A DNA stretch of 64,000 nt from Bog-756 sp963830165 (GCA_963830165.1 CAWHKZ010000005.1:186001-250000); one strand, 5' to 3'; counted from the first letter of the stretch, positions 24,053 to 32,644 are shown. A program made the numbers and translations. The notes: generated by a model not told the origin, from the letters alone.

Positions 24053-24442
24053 ATGATGACTCTGCAGTTCCCGGTCGATAGCCTTGGTGGCATGCGGCGC
24101 AGGATGCTCAAGTCCAAGATCCACCGGGCCACCGTGACGGCGGCCGACCTCCACTACGTCGGGTCGATCAGCATCGACCCGGTGCTCCTCGAGGCCGCGG
24201 ACATCCTCGAGCACGAGCAGGTCACCGTCCTGGACGTCGACAACGGCGCCCGGTTCGAGACGTACGCCATCGAGGGCGGGCCGGGCGAGATCTGCCTCAA
24301 CGGCGCGGCCGCCCGGCTCGTGCAGGTGGGTGACACCGTCATCCTGCTCACCTACGCCGACCTCGACGAGGAGGAGCTGGGTACCCATCAGCCGAGGGTG
24401 GTGCACGTCGACGCCAAGAACGCCGAGCTGACGCTGGAGTGA
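24053..24442 (+). CDS. panD: Aspartate 1-decarboxylase
   Basis: Decarboxylates L-aspartate to beta-alanine for pantothenate and CoA synthesis. The proenzyme self-cleaves between Gly and Ser in 'HYVGSISID' to form the pyruvoyl cofactor; 'MLKSKIHRATVTAADL' and 'LNGAAARLVQ' are family segments. Two starts are possible: ATG 24053 with AGGAG at a perfect 7 nt spacing, or ATG 24092, which matches the usual N-terminus ('MRRRMLKSKIHRA') but has no clear RBS. I give the longer form on RBS strength; the extra 13 residues are not family-like. It stands alone, without panB or panC nearby. Confidence 0.92.
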   Translation: MMTLQFPVDSLGGMRRRMLKSKIHRATVTAADLHYVGSISIDPVLLEAADILEHEQVTVLDVDNGARFETYAIEGGPGEICLNGAAARLVQVGDTVILLTYADLDEEELGTHQPRVVHVDAKNAELTLE

Positions 24443-24559
24443 GCGACGGGGTCCACGGGTCCCTTGCGCTGCCGTGCAGAGCGCCCACGGTCACGGTGGT
24501 GTCCGCTTCGAGGACGCCCGCCGGGTCGCACCCGGTCCGCACCCGGTCCGCACCGACAG

Positions 24560-24578
24560 TTGGGACCAATGGCCCTTT
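24560..24578 (+). promoter_or_regulatory. DosR-like box upstream of the 24676 gene
   Basis: Plus strand core GGGACCAATGGCCC (24562-24575) fits GGGAC-N4-GNCCC exactly and resembles mycobacterial DosR boxes. It lies about 100 bp before the ATG at 24676. Regulator not in window. Confidence 0.45.
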
Positions 24579-24675
24579 CTGGACAGGTGACGACTCCACA
24601 GAATGGTGACCGGAGAAGATGGCACGACGGCGAGTCGACAGCGGACCGCCGACGGGAGGTTGCAAGGGAGGCTCG

Positions 24676-25104
24676 ATGGTCGACGACGGAGCGGGGCGCC
24701 GCGAGGAGGACGAGTTGCTCCGGGCCGACCGGTTGGCCTGCCAGCTGTTCTCGGAGGCCGTGTACATCCTGGCCACCTCGCCGGACGACCTGCGGACCCG
24801 GATCCACGATGCCTACACGGGCAGGGCCATCCACGCCAACACGATCGTCCGCCTGCTCCCCACCCATGTCAGTGAGCGGGTGCACCTGCTGGCCGGTCGG
24901 CTCGGGACCCACCCCGACGCATCGGCCGACGACTCGACCCGCGCCGTCTGGCAGGCCCTCGTCACCATGGACGACGAGCAGCTGGAGGACGTGGCCCGAG
25001 GCATCTGCTTCATCACCCACGACCTGACCCTCGTCGACGACACGTCGACCCGGAACGTCCCGGGGGCCGAAGGCCGGGAGCGGTACGGTCCGTACCTGGA
25101 GTGA
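24676..25104 (+). CDS. Hypothetical soluble protein
   Basis: A 142-residue, mainly helical, acidic cytosolic protein starting 'MVDDGAGRREEDELLRADRL' with no domain I recognise. The ATG at 24676 follows AGGGAGG at 5 nt; the frame is open upstream to 24619 but without RBS. A DosR-like box lies upstream. The next gene, 99 bp on, encodes a cyclic-di-GMP enzyme, but no functional link is visible. Confidence 0.62.
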   Translation: MVDDGAGRREEDELLRADRLACQLFSEAVYILATSPDDLRTRIHDAYTGRAIHANTIVRLLPTHVSERVHLLAGRLGTHPDASADDSTRAVWQALVTMDDEQLEDVARGICFITHDLTLVDDTSTRNVPGAEGRERYGPYLE

Positions 25105-25143
25105 GCCCATGCCCCGCAGGCGGGCAACCAGGGGGCCCGTCAC

Positions 25144-25158
25144 GGGGGCAACCCCCCT
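25144..25158 (+). promoter_or_regulatory. Palindromic motif GGGGGCAACCCCCCT before the GGDEF-EAL gene
   Basis: One mismatch from the 15-mer at 11903-11917. It also forms the right arm of a longer hairpin with the CCAGGGGG upstream (25124-25131), giving an 8-bp stem that could act on RNA. Function unknown. Confidence 0.35.
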
Positions 25159-25203
25159 GGCAAGGTGCTTCAGTTAGCGGCCCGGGCACCCGATACCTCA
25201 CGC

Positions 25204-27537
25204 GTGAAGGTGTCCCTCCTGCCCTCCCGGGACCGCGCGGCGACCGACGACGCCAGGATGCCCCGCGCCATCGCCGCGGCCTACGCCGTCATGGCCGCGC
25301 TGCTCGCTTCGTACATCGCCACCCTCCTCCTGCGCCGGCCCGGTCAGTTCTGGCCGATCCTCGACAACTGGTGCCTCGATGCCCTCGAGGTGACCATCGC
25401 GCTCTTCTGCCTCGGCCGCTACCTCTACAAGCGGCCTGGCCGCGGCGTGGGCCTCGCCATGGGCCTCGGCCTCCTGGCCTGGTCCATCGGCGACGTCCTC
25501 TGGACCATCGAGTCCCAGGGTGGCGCCTCGCCGCCCACACCCTCCCCGGCTGACGCCTTCTACCTGACGATGTACCCGCTGGCCTATCTGGCGGTGATGC
25601 TGCTGATCCGCAGTGAGGTCCGGTCGTTCAAGGCCAGCGTCTGGCTGGACGGCGCGGTGGCCGGCCTCGGGGCGGCCGCCATCGTGTGCGCCTTCGTCTT
25701 CGACACCATCCTGTCGTCGTTGAGCGGCTCGCCCGCCTCGGTGGCGACAAACCTCGCCTATCCGGTCGGCGACCTCATCCTCCTGGCCTTCGCGGTCAGC
25801 GCACTCGTCATCGTGCCGGGCTGGCCGATGCGCCTCATCACCCTGGTCGCCGGGTGCCTGGTGATGGCCATCGGGGACACGGTGTACCTGTTCGAATCGG
25901 CCGCCGGTACCTACAAGGCCGGGGGCCCGCTTGACGCCAGCTGGACGACGGCCCTCTTCCTGCTGTCGCTGACCGTCTGGCAGCGGGTGGGCGTGCGTCG
26001 GCCGGGTGACGAGGACCCGGCCCCGGGGTTGCTCCTGCCCGCCGTGGCCGTCGTGGCCTCGGTGACCATCATGTTCGTCGGCAACTGGGTCCACGTGAGC
26101 ACGGTGGCCCTCGGGCTTGCCGTGGCCACCCTGGCCCTCGTCGGCGTACGGTCCGCACTCTCCCATCGCGAGCTCAACGCCCTCACCCGGGCCAACCACC
26201 ACCAGGCGGTGACCGACGACCTCACCGGCCTCGGCAACCGGCGCATGCTGGTCCGCGAGCTCGAGTCCCTCCTGGCCGCACCGGACCGCACCGGGGAGAC
26301 CGAGGAGGACCTCGCCCTGCTGATGATCGACCTCGACCATTTCAAGGAGATCAACGATTCGTTCGGTCACCCGACGGGCGACGGGCTGCTCCGGCTGATC
26401 GGCCCCCGGCTGCGCAGTGTCACCCGGTCCGGCGACGTGGTGGCCCGGCTGGGCGGCGACGAGTTCGCCGTCCTGCTGACCGGCGCCGACGTCGAGTTCG
26501 CCACGTCGATCGCCGAGCGGATCACCTCGGAGATCGAGCCCCCGTTCGAGGTGGAGGGATCCAGCCTGCACGTCGGGGCCAGCATCGGCATCGCCCTCGC
26601 CCCACGGCACGCCTCGTCGGCCACCGAGCTCATGCGCTGCGCGGACGTGGCCATGTACCGGGCCAAGGCGGCCCACAGCCCCTACGACGTCTACGAGTCG
26701 GCCCTCGACGACGGCGCCGGCCGGCTCAACCTCATGGAGGACCTGCGTTCGGCTCTGGCCGACGGCGGTCTGACCCTGTACTACCAGCCGCAGATCGACC
26801 TACGGACCGGCGGCGTCTCGACCCTGGAGGCGCTGCTGCGTTGGCCGCACCCCTCGCTCGGCTTCATCCCACCCGACCAGTTCATCCCCCTCGCCGAGGA
26901 CAGCGGCCTCATGGTGCCCCTCACCACGTTCGTGCTCGAGCAGGCGGCAGCCCAGTGCGCCGAGTGGCGCGGCGACGGGCACGACGTGTCGGTGGCCATC
27001 AACCTCTCGACCACCAACCTGCTCGACACCGCCCTACCCGGCCAGATCCTCGAGGTCCTGGGGCGCCACGGGCTGCCCACCTCGGCACTCGTCCTCGAGA
27101 TCACCGAGAGTACGGTCATGGCCGACCTGGCCCGGTCCAAGGAGGTCATCGAGATACTGTCCGCCGCGGGCCTGCTCATCTCCATCGACGACTTCGGCAC
27201 CGGGTTCTCGTCGCTCGCCTATCTGAGCGATCTGGCCGTGGGCGAGCTCAAGATCGACCGCATGTTCACCGCCCGCCTCAGCGTGGACGGGGTGGACGGG
27301 CGCGACGAGGCCATCATCCGGTCGTCCATCGAGCTCGGCCACTCGCTCGGTTTGCGGGTGGTGGCCGAGGGCGTCGAGCGCTCCGACCACTTCGGCTTCC
27401 TGGCCACCGCCGGCTGCGACGTGGCCCAGGGCTACGCCATCAGCTTCCCGCAGCCCCCCGAGGACGTCGACTTCGCCGCCATCGACGATCGGGCCGCCCC
27501 GATGATGCCGCCGGGTCTCCCCAGCCTCACCAGCTGA
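25204..27537 (+). CDS. Membrane GGDEF-EAL cyclic-di-GMP protein
   Basis: A 777-residue integral membrane protein. About nine or ten helices in residues 20-330, then a GGDEF domain with intact active site 'RLGGDEFAVLL' (diguanylate cyclase) and an EAL domain with 'EALLRW', 'ITESTVM' and 'IDDFGTGFSSLAYL' (phosphodiesterase). Both motifs look catalytically competent, so the net direction cannot be predicted. GTG 25204 is used; GTG 25165 and ATG 25258 are alternatives and none has a good RBS. A palindromic motif lies 46 bp upstream. Confidence 0.88.
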   Translation: MKVSLLPSRDRAATDDARMPRAIAAAYAVMAALLASYIATLLLRRPGQFWPILDNWCLDALEVTIALFCLGRYLYKRPGRGVGLAMGLGLLAWSIGDVLWTIESQGGASPPTPSPADAFYLTMYPLAYLAVMLLIRSEVRSFKASVWLDGAVAGLGAAAIVCAFVFDTILSSLSGSPASVATNLAYPVGDLILLAFAVSALVIVPGWPMRLITLVAGCLVMAIGDTVYLFESAAGTYKAGGPLDASWTTALFLLSLTVWQRVGVRRPGDEDPAPGLLLPAVAVVASVTIMFVGNWVHVSTVALGLAVATLALVGVRSALSHRELNALTRANHHQAVTDDLTGLGNRRMLVRELESLLAAPDRTGETEEDLALLMIDLDHFKEINDSFGHPTGDGLLRLIGPRLRSVTRSGDVVARLGGDEFAVLLTGADVEFATSIAERITSEIEPPFEVEGSSLHVGASIGIALAPRHASSATELMRCADVAMYRAKAAHSPYDVYESALDDGAGRLNLMEDLRSALADGGLTLYYQPQIDLRTGGVSTLEALLRWPHPSLGFIPPDQFIPLAEDSGLMVPLTTFVLEQAAAQCAEWRGDGHDVSVAINLSTTNLLDTALPGQILEVLGRHGLPTSALVLEITESTVMADLARSKEVIEILSAAGLLISIDDFGTGFSSLAYLSDLAVGELKIDRMFTARLSVDGVDGRDEAIIRSSIELGHSLGLRVVAEGVERSDHFGFLATAGCDVAQGYAISFPQPPEDVDFAAIDDRAAPMMPPGLPSLTS

Positions 27538-27575
27538 CGGCGCGCCGTCCCCCGCCGGCGGGGTCGGGCGGATCA

Positions 27576-28817
27576 TCACCTGCGGACGTACGCGGCGGAC
27601 TCCGACCCGGCCAGAGCCACCAGGTCGCCGAGGGCGATGTTGACGTCGACCAGGTGCAGGCCCCAGGTCGGCCCCAGGGTCTGGCCCACCACCTGGCGCG
27701 GGTCCCCAGGGTCGATCGGCGCGCTCACCTGCAGCCACGTGGCGCCACCCTCGGACACGCACTGCCCCGAGTAGAGCCGCGGCTCGGTGACCCATGGTGT
27801 GGGCAGCACCGGGGGCGACAGGCCCGCCAGCCCGCCCAGCCCGACCGTCAGCGCCCGGGTGGGGAAGTAGGGGTCGAGCGGCGTGGCCGCGTCGGTCGCG
27901 AGGTCGGCCGGATTGGTGCACAGCACCTGGAACCCGGCGGTGGTCCCCCCGCCGGACAGGTCGCTCACCCCCTGGCCGGGCCGCCCGAACAACGAGTCGG
28001 CGGGGGGCGGCCGGTCGAAGCTCGAGTACGCGATGACGCAGCCGGTCTGGGAAGGCGAAGTGCACGCCGGAATGTTCCGGAAGCTGCCGCCCACGGTCCT
28101 CCCGACCGGGACGGTCACGTTGCCGCCGAGGATGATGGCCGACACAAGGAGCCGGCGGGCGGCCGGGTCGTCGTCGACCTGGCGCCGGAGCAGGCCGATC
28201 AGCATGCTCGCACCCTGGGAGTGGCCGATCACGATGACCCCTCGTCCGTGGTTGTCGTGGGCCAGGTAGTCCTGCCAGGCCGCCTGCACGCCGGCGTACG
28301 CGGTGACGGCCGCCGCGGCCGTACGGGCACCGGCCGTCAGCCCGGCCAGGGTGATCTGCGGGTACATCGGGGCGTAGACCCTGCACACCTGCGAGAAGCG
28401 GGACGCCTGGCTGCGGGCCACGGCCGTCTCGGCCGGGTCCACGTGGAGGTCGGCGGCGACCCCCGGCTGGGAGCTGACCGTCGGGTACACGTAGAAGCAG
28501 TCGACGGGCGGGTCGGCGGCCACCGCGGCGTGCCGCACGGTGGTCGGGCCCGAGGCCGCGACCACCGTCGCGGTCAGGTCGGTGACGCACGGGTCGGGCA
28601 CGTGCCCGGGTCTGCACAGCCACTCGACACCGGCCGGATCGGTGCGGGCCGCCGAGGCGCCGTCGGCCACCGCGGCACGTACCGCGGCATCGGGGGCGGT
28701 GGTCGTGGGGGTGGCGGTGGACGACGACCCGCAGGCGGCGGCCATGACGCCGGCCAGGCAGAGGGCGGTCGAGGCGACCGGGCGGGCGGAGCCCCGTGGG
28801 GTCGGGCGCAGGTGCAT
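27576..28817 (-). CDS. DUF3089 alpha/beta-hydrolase-like lipoprotein
   Basis: A 413-residue exported protein. N-terminal signal with 'LAGVMAAACGSSST' giving a probable lipobox Cys, then a Thr/Ala-rich linker and a DUF3089 hydrolase domain with the nucleophile elbow 'GHSQGAS' and preceding 'FYVYPT'. Likely a cell-surface esterase or lipase of unknown substrate. The frame is open beyond 28817 but the ATG there begins the signal peptide; the divergent ArsR gene begins 76 bp away. The convergent GGDEF-EAL gene ends 39 bp from its stop. Confidence 0.82.
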   Translation of the reverse strand: MHLRPTPRGSARPVASTALCLAGVMAAACGSSSTATPTTTAPDAAVRAAVADGASAARTDPAGVEWLCRPGHVPDPCVTDLTATVVAASGPTTVRHAAVAADPPVDCFYVYPTVSSQPGVAADLHVDPAETAVARSQASRFSQVCRVYAPMYPQITLAGLTAGARTAAAAVTAYAGVQAAWQDYLAHDNHGRGVIVIGHSQGASMLIGLLRRQVDDDPAARRLLVSAIILGGNVTVPVGRTVGGSFRNIPACTSPSQTGCVIAYSSFDRPPPADSLFGRPGQGVSDLSGGGTTAGFQVLCTNPADLATDAATPLDPYFPTRALTVGLGGLAGLSPPVLPTPWVTEPRLYSGQCVSEGGATWLQVSAPIDPGDPRQVVGQTLGPTWGLHLVDVNIALGDLVALAGSESAAYVRR

Positions 28818-28855
28818 GGCGGAATGGTACGGGTGCGGCGGCCTGCCCGGCCCGG

Positions 28856-28885
28856 TTGCCCGCCCCGCCCGCCCCGTGTAATCTA
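28856..28885 (+). promoter_or_regulatory. Putative promoter of the ArsR-SRPBCC operon (leaderless)
   Basis: TTGCCC at 28856-28861, 17-nt spacer, TAATCT at about 28879-28884. A transcript would start around 28891-28893, at or next to the ATG, so the mRNA is probably leaderless; no Shine-Dalgarno sequence precedes the gene. Confidence 0.45.
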
Positions 28886-28901
28886 CAACCCAATGGTTGT
28901 A
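28884..28901. promoter_or_regulatory. ArsR operator overlapping the start codon
   Basis: Perfect inverted repeat TACAACC-CAAT-GGTTGTA. The ATG of the ArsR gene (28893) lies in the centre, so regulator binding would block the transcription start: classic autorepression. Confidence 0.7.
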
Positions 28902-29258
28902 TGTAATGCGGACCGCAGCGGTACAGACGAGGCCTGGGTCGACCAGGTCTTCACCGCGCTGGCCGACCGGACCCGGCGCGACATCCTGCGGCGCTCGCTC
29001 GACGGTGAGCTGTCGGTGTCGGCGCTGGCCCGCAACTACGACATGAGCTTCGCCGCGGTCCAGAAGCACGTGGCCGTGCTCGACCGGGCCGGCCTGGTGA
29101 CGAAGCAGCGCCGGGGGCGCGAGCAGCTCGTGCAGACCGACCTCGACACCATCCACGCCGCGCAGCACCTGCTCGACCGCTTCGAAGCGGTCTGGCGGGA
29201 CCGCATCGGCCGCTTCACCGACGTACTCGACCGGACCGACGAAGGAGCCGCACCATGA
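28893..29258 (+). CDS. ArsR-family transcriptional regulator
   Basis: A 121-residue winged-helix protein: 'VFTALADRTRRDILRRS', recognition helix region 'YDMSFAAVQKHVAVLDRAGL' and wing 'KQRRGREQLV'. No metal-binding Cys pair, so it is of the non-metal ArsR type usually paired with SRPBCC proteins, as here: the stop overlaps the next start in ATGA. Expected to repress its own operon through the palindrome over its start codon. Confidence 0.88.
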   Translation: MVVCNADRSGTDEAWVDQVFTALADRTRRDILRRSLDGELSVSALARNYDMSFAAVQKHVAVLDRAGLVTKQRRGREQLVQTDLDTIHAAQHLLDRFEAVWRDRIGRFTDVLDRTDEGAAP

Positions 29259-29746
29259 CCGTCACCGCCGTCCAGCGCGACATCGACGCCCTGTCCCTCA
29301 TCTTCACCGTCGACCTCGACGCCACCCCGGCGAGGGCCTGGGAGCTGTGGGCCGACCCGCGTCAGCTCGAGCGCTGGTGGGGACCGCCGGAGTACCCGGC
29401 CACGTTCGTCGACCACGACCTGACCCCGGGGGGCCGATGCTCCTACTTCATGACCGGGCCCGACGGCGAGCAGCCCCGGGGATGGTGGCGCATCCTGACC
29501 GCCGACGCGCCCGCGTCCCTCGAGTTCGAGAGCGGCTTCTCCACCGAGGACGGCTCCCCCGACACCGGGATGCCCGTCATGACCGTGCGGGCCACGCTCG
29601 ACGGGCGCCCCGGCGGGGGGACCCGGCTCGTCCTGGTCGTCCAGTACGCGTCGCGGGCCGAGATGGAACGCATCCTCGAGATGGGGATGGAGGAGGGCAT
29701 GTCGTCGGCCATCGGTCAGATCGACGGCATCCTGGCCCGCACCTGA
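29255..29746 (+). CDS. SRPBCC (AHSA1-type) domain protein
   Basis: A 163-residue START-like hydrophobic-pocket protein with 'DATPARAWELWADPRQLERW' at the N-terminus and 'TPGGRCSYFMTGPDGE'. The ligand is unknown; the gene pair ArsR-AHSA1 is widespread in actinobacteria and proteobacteria. Start overlaps the ArsR stop by four bases. Confidence 0.85.
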   Translation: MTVTAVQRDIDALSLIFTVDLDATPARAWELWADPRQLERWWGPPEYPATFVDHDLTPGGRCSYFMTGPDGEQPRGWWRILTADAPASLEFESGFSTEDGSPDTGMPVMTVRATLDGRPGGGTRLVLVVQYASRAEMERILEMGMEEGMSSAIGQIDGILART

Positions 29747-29823
29747 CCGGTCGGGCCTCCGGTACCGGCCCCCACCCTCGGGACGTCCCGCCCGTGGGCG
29801 TCCGCGGGTGCGATGCTGGCCCG

Positions 29824-30435
29824 GTGACGACGGCACCGGACAGCACGGGACGGCTGAACGACACCGATCGCCTCGAGGCGTTCAGCGACGGGGTCATGGC
29901 GGTGATCATCACCCTCATGGCCTTCTCCATCCCGATCCCGAACGGACCCACGGGGACCGCCCTGCGGGACTCGATCCCCCACCTGCTCGTCTACGTACTC
30001 AGCTTCGTGATGGTCGGCATCTACTGGAACAACCACCATCACCTCCTGCGCGCCACGGAGCACATCGACGGAACGGTGATGTGGTCCAACCTGCTCCTCC
30101 TCTTCTGGCTGTCCCTGTTCCCGATCGTGACCGCCTGGATCGGCCGCTACCCGAAGCACACGTTGCCCGCACTGGTCTACGGCGCCGTGGCCCTCGGCGC
30201 CGCCCTCGCCTACTCGGTGCTCGTCCGCCGGATCATCCGGGTCGACGGCTCCGCCTCCGCCGTGGCGCGCTCGATCGGCAGCGACGCCAAGGGCTACCTG
30301 TCCCTGGTCATGTACGCGGCGGGCATCGGACTGGCCTTCGTGACGCCCTTCCTGTCCTACGGGTTCTACGCCGCGGTGGCCGTCATCTGGTTCATCCCCG
30401 ACCGTCGCCTGACCGACGCACCGACCGCCGCCTGA
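29824..30435 (+). CDS. TMEM175-family potassium channel-like membrane protein
   Basis: A 203-residue protein with six predicted membrane helices. The signature 'RLEAFSDGVMAVIITLM' in helix 1 contains the FSDG motif of prokaryotic TMEM175 (DUF1211) channels, which form tetrameric K+ channels. GTG start at 29824, with no strong RBS. It follows the SRPBCC gene by 77 bp. Confidence 0.85.
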   Translation: MTTAPDSTGRLNDTDRLEAFSDGVMAVIITLMAFSIPIPNGPTGTALRDSIPHLLVYVLSFVMVGIYWNNHHHLLRATEHIDGTVMWSNLLLLFWLSLFPIVTAWIGRYPKHTLPALVYGAVALGAALAYSVLVRRIIRVDGSASAVARSIGSDAKGYLSLVMYAAGIGLAFVTPFLSYGFYAAVAVIWFIPDRRLTDAPTAA

Positions 30436-30526
30436 CGCGCCTCCTCCGGTGGTCGGGGCGACGCCGCCTCGGTAGCCTGGGCCACCGGCGCCGTCCTGGA
30501 CCGGCGGCCTGACCAGAGGAGGACCC

Positions 30527-31051
30527 ATGCCCGTCGACACCTTCTTCGCCTACTCCGGCGTCTACGCCAGCGTCGAGGACGCTTTGGCCGACTACGACGC
30601 CGTGCACCTGCTGCACACCGAGGCCGGGCTCATCGATGCCTATGACGCCGCCGTCGTCGAGCACCAGGAGGGCGGCAAGGTGAAGATCGTCAAGAAGCAC
30701 GAGACCCCCACCCGGGTGGGCGGCGTGATGGGCGGGGGCGTCGGCCTCGCCACCGGACTGGTGATCGCCCTCTTCCCGGCGGCGGCCATCGGCGGTGGAC
30801 TCCTGCTCGCCACCACGGGCGGCGGCGCCCTCCTCGGGTCACTGGCCGGACACGCTGCCGCGGGCATGAGCCGCAGCGACCTGAAGGAGTTGGGCGAGGC
30901 GCTCGACGCCGGGCAGTCCGGTCTGGTGGTCGTGGCGGTGGCCGACATGCAGGCCAAGGTCGAGGCGGCCATGAAGCACGCCCAGAAGATCGAGGCCAAG
31001 CAGTTGAAGGCCGATCAGGCCGCCATCGAGGCCGACGCCAAGCAGTCCTGA
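30527..31051 (+). CDS. DUF1269-family protein with Gly-rich membrane segment
   Basis: A 174-residue protein; N-terminal alpha/beta part ('AYSGVYASVEDALADYDAV'), a Gly/Ala-rich hydrophobic hairpin (about 65-105, 'VGGVMGGGVGLATGLVIAL') and a charged C-terminal helix. The family is found with stress proteins but has no assigned function. AGAGGAGG about 6 nt before the ATG. Confidence 0.75.
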   Translation: MPVDTFFAYSGVYASVEDALADYDAVHLLHTEAGLIDAYDAAVVEHQEGGKVKIVKKHETPTRVGGVMGGGVGLATGLVIALFPAAAIGGGLLLATTGGGALLGSLAGHAAAGMSRSDLKELGEALDAGQSGLVVVAVADMQAKVEAAMKHAQKIEAKQLKADQAAIEADAKQS

Positions 31052-31079
31052 CCGGGCCGGCGGCCCGACTCCTTCCTCC

Positions 31080-31097
31080 GGGGGACGACCGTCCCCC
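31080..31097. terminator. GC-rich hairpin between the DUF1269 and SDR genes
   Basis: Perfect inverted repeat GGGGGACG-AC-CGTCCCCC located 28 bp after the DUF1269 stop and 22 bp before the SDR start. No U-run follows. It could act as a terminator or as a protein-binding palindrome; it also fits the GGGAC-N4-GNCCC pattern but lies too near the SDR start for a normal activator site. Confidence 0.35.
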
Positions 31098-31119
31098 TCC
31101 ACCACGAGAGGTCACCACC

Positions 31120-31914
31120 ATGGACGGCAAGGTCCTACTCATCACCGGCGCCTCGTCGGGCATCGGACTGGCCTGCGCCCACCACCTGTCGGGACGGGGC
31201 TGGACGGTGGTCGGGGCCGGCCGCCGGCCCACTCCGGAGGTGGGGTGGGCGTCGGTCACCATGGACGTCGACGACGACGCGTCCGTGGCCGACGGCGTCG
31301 CACGGGTCGTGGCCGACCACGGCGGCATCGACGCCGTGGTGACGTGCGCCGGGTGGGGGCTGGCCGGTCCGGTCGAGTCCACGCCGATCGCCAGGGCCCG
31401 GGCCCAACTCGACACCAACTTCTTCGGCACCGTCCGGGTGGTGGTGGCGGCCCTGCCCAGCCTGCGGGCCCGCTCCGGCCGGATCGTCCTCATGAGCTCC
31501 ATCGGCGGGGTCATCGGACTGCCCTTCCAGGCCTACTACTCGGCCAGCAAGTTCGCCCTCGAGGGCTGGGCCGAGGCTCTGGCCTGGGAGCTCAAGCCCC
31601 ACGCCGTGCCCGTGACCCTGGTCGAGCCCGGCAACTTCCGCACCGGGTTCACCGGGGCCCGCCAGACCGTCGACGCTGCCGCCGGCCCCTACGCCGAGGC
31701 CGCCGGCAAGGCCATCTCCACCATGGAACGCGACGAGGAAGGGGGAGCCGACCCGGCCGGCGTGGCCAGGGCGGTGGAGAAGGTGCTCACCGCCTCCCGG
31801 CCGCCGCGCCGCCTGTCGGTGGGCCCGGCCGGCGAGCGCGTGGGCGTCATGGCCAAGCGCCTCTTGCCCAACCGGGTCTTCGAGGCGGCCTCGGCCTCGA
31901 GCCTCGGCGTCTGA
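31120..31914 (+). CDS. Short-chain dehydrogenase/reductase (classical SDR)
   Basis: A 264-residue NAD(P)-dependent oxidoreductase with 'TGASSGIG' cofactor loop, 'TCAG' in place of NNAG, catalytic Ser in 'VLMSSIGG' and Tyr140-x3-Lys144 ('YSASK'). Substrate unknown. The next gene, a histidine phosphatase, starts 4 bp after its stop. Confidence 0.88.
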   Translation: MDGKVLLITGASSGIGLACAHHLSGRGWTVVGAGRRPTPEVGWASVTMDVDDDASVADGVARVVADHGGIDAVVTCAGWGLAGPVESTPIARARAQLDTNFFGTVRVVVAALPSLRARSGRIVLMSSIGGVIGLPFQAYYSASKFALEGWAEALAWELKPHAVPVTLVEPGNFRTGFTGARQTVDAAAGPYAEAAGKAISTMERDEEGGADPAGVARAVEKVLTASRPPRRLSVGPAGERVGVMAKRLLPNRVFEAASASSLGV

Positions 31915-31918
31915 GGCC

Positions 31919-32644
31919 GTGTCCATCGTGTCGGAGGTGCCAGGCGGCGGCGACGGTCCGCGCCGGTTCCCCCAGGGGCGCTTCCGGGCCCCGGAGGGTG
32001 CCTGCGAACTGCTGCTGGTGCGCCACGGCCAGTCGGAGGACGCGGTCGAGGGCGAGGACTTCGCCCGCTCCGGGGGACACGCCGACCCTCCCCTGTCGGC
32101 GCTCGGCCGCGAGCAGGCGGAGCGCGTGGGCGCCCGGCTGGCCGCCGAGCACGTCGACGCGCTCTACGTCACCTCGCTGCGCCGCACCGCCGAGACGGCG
32201 GCGCCGTTGGCCTCGGCCACGGGGCTCGAGCCCGTGGTCGAGCACGATCTCCGGGAGATCTACCTGGGCGAGTGGGAGGGCTGGGTCTTCGAGCAGAAGT
32301 TCGTCGACCGCGACCCGCTGGCCCTGCGCCTGGTCGACGAACAGCGCTGGGACCTCATCCCGGGATGCGAGCCGGTCGACGGGTTCGCGGCGCGGGTGCG
32401 GGCCGGCATCGAGCGCATCGCCGCCGCCCACCCGGACCAGCGGGTCGTGGCCGTGGTCCACGGCGGGGTCATCGGCGAGGTCCTGGCCCAGGCGGCCGAG
32501 TCCCGACCCTGGGCGTTCGTCGGGGCCGACAACGCGTCGATCTCCCACATCGTGGTGACCGGACGGCGCTGGGTCGTCCGTCGCTTCAACGACACCACCC
32601 ACCTCGACCCCCGACTGTCGGTCCGGGCCTCGCCCCTGATCTGA
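31919..32644 (+). CDS. Histidine phosphatase (phosphoglycerate mutase-like) family protein
   Basis: A 241-residue protein with the catalytic 'LLVRHGQSE' phospho-His motif, 'TSLRRTAETA', 'EIYLGEWEG' and the second catalytic His in 'VVHGGVIGE'. Members dephosphorylate small metabolites or proteins; substrate not predictable. GTG start four bases after the SDR gene, so co-transcribed. Confidence 0.85.
   Translation: MSIVSEVPGGGDGPRRFPQGRFRAPEGACELLLVRHGQSEDAVEGEDFARSGGHADPPLSALGREQAERVGARLAAEHVDALYVTSLRRTAETAAPLASATGLEPVVEHDLREIYLGEWEGWVFEQKFVDRDPLALRLVDEQRWDLIPGCEPVDGFAARVRAGIERIAAAHPDQRVVAVVHGGVIGEVLAQAAESRPWAFVGADNASISHIVVTGRRWVVRRFNDTTHLDPRLSVRASPLI

Noticed and set aside
25104..25204. Possible c-di-GMP riboswitch before the GGDEF-EAL gene
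   Set aside because: Hairpins and GCAA/CAA segments are present but the conserved GEMM core could not be matched; only the palindrome is reported.
26841..28892. Very long upstream extension of the ArsR frame
   Set aside because: Runs through the GGDEF-EAL and lipoprotein genes; the operator and promoter place the start at 28893.
27034..28893. 619-codon minus-strand frame across the EAL domain and the DUF3089 gene
   Set aside because: Arg/Pro-rich shadow; two real genes on other frames explain the region.
31080..31097. Third DosR-like box (GGGAC-N4-GTCCC)
   Set aside because: Lies 22 bp before the SDR start and forms a perfect hairpin, so a terminator-like or other role is more likely than an activator site.
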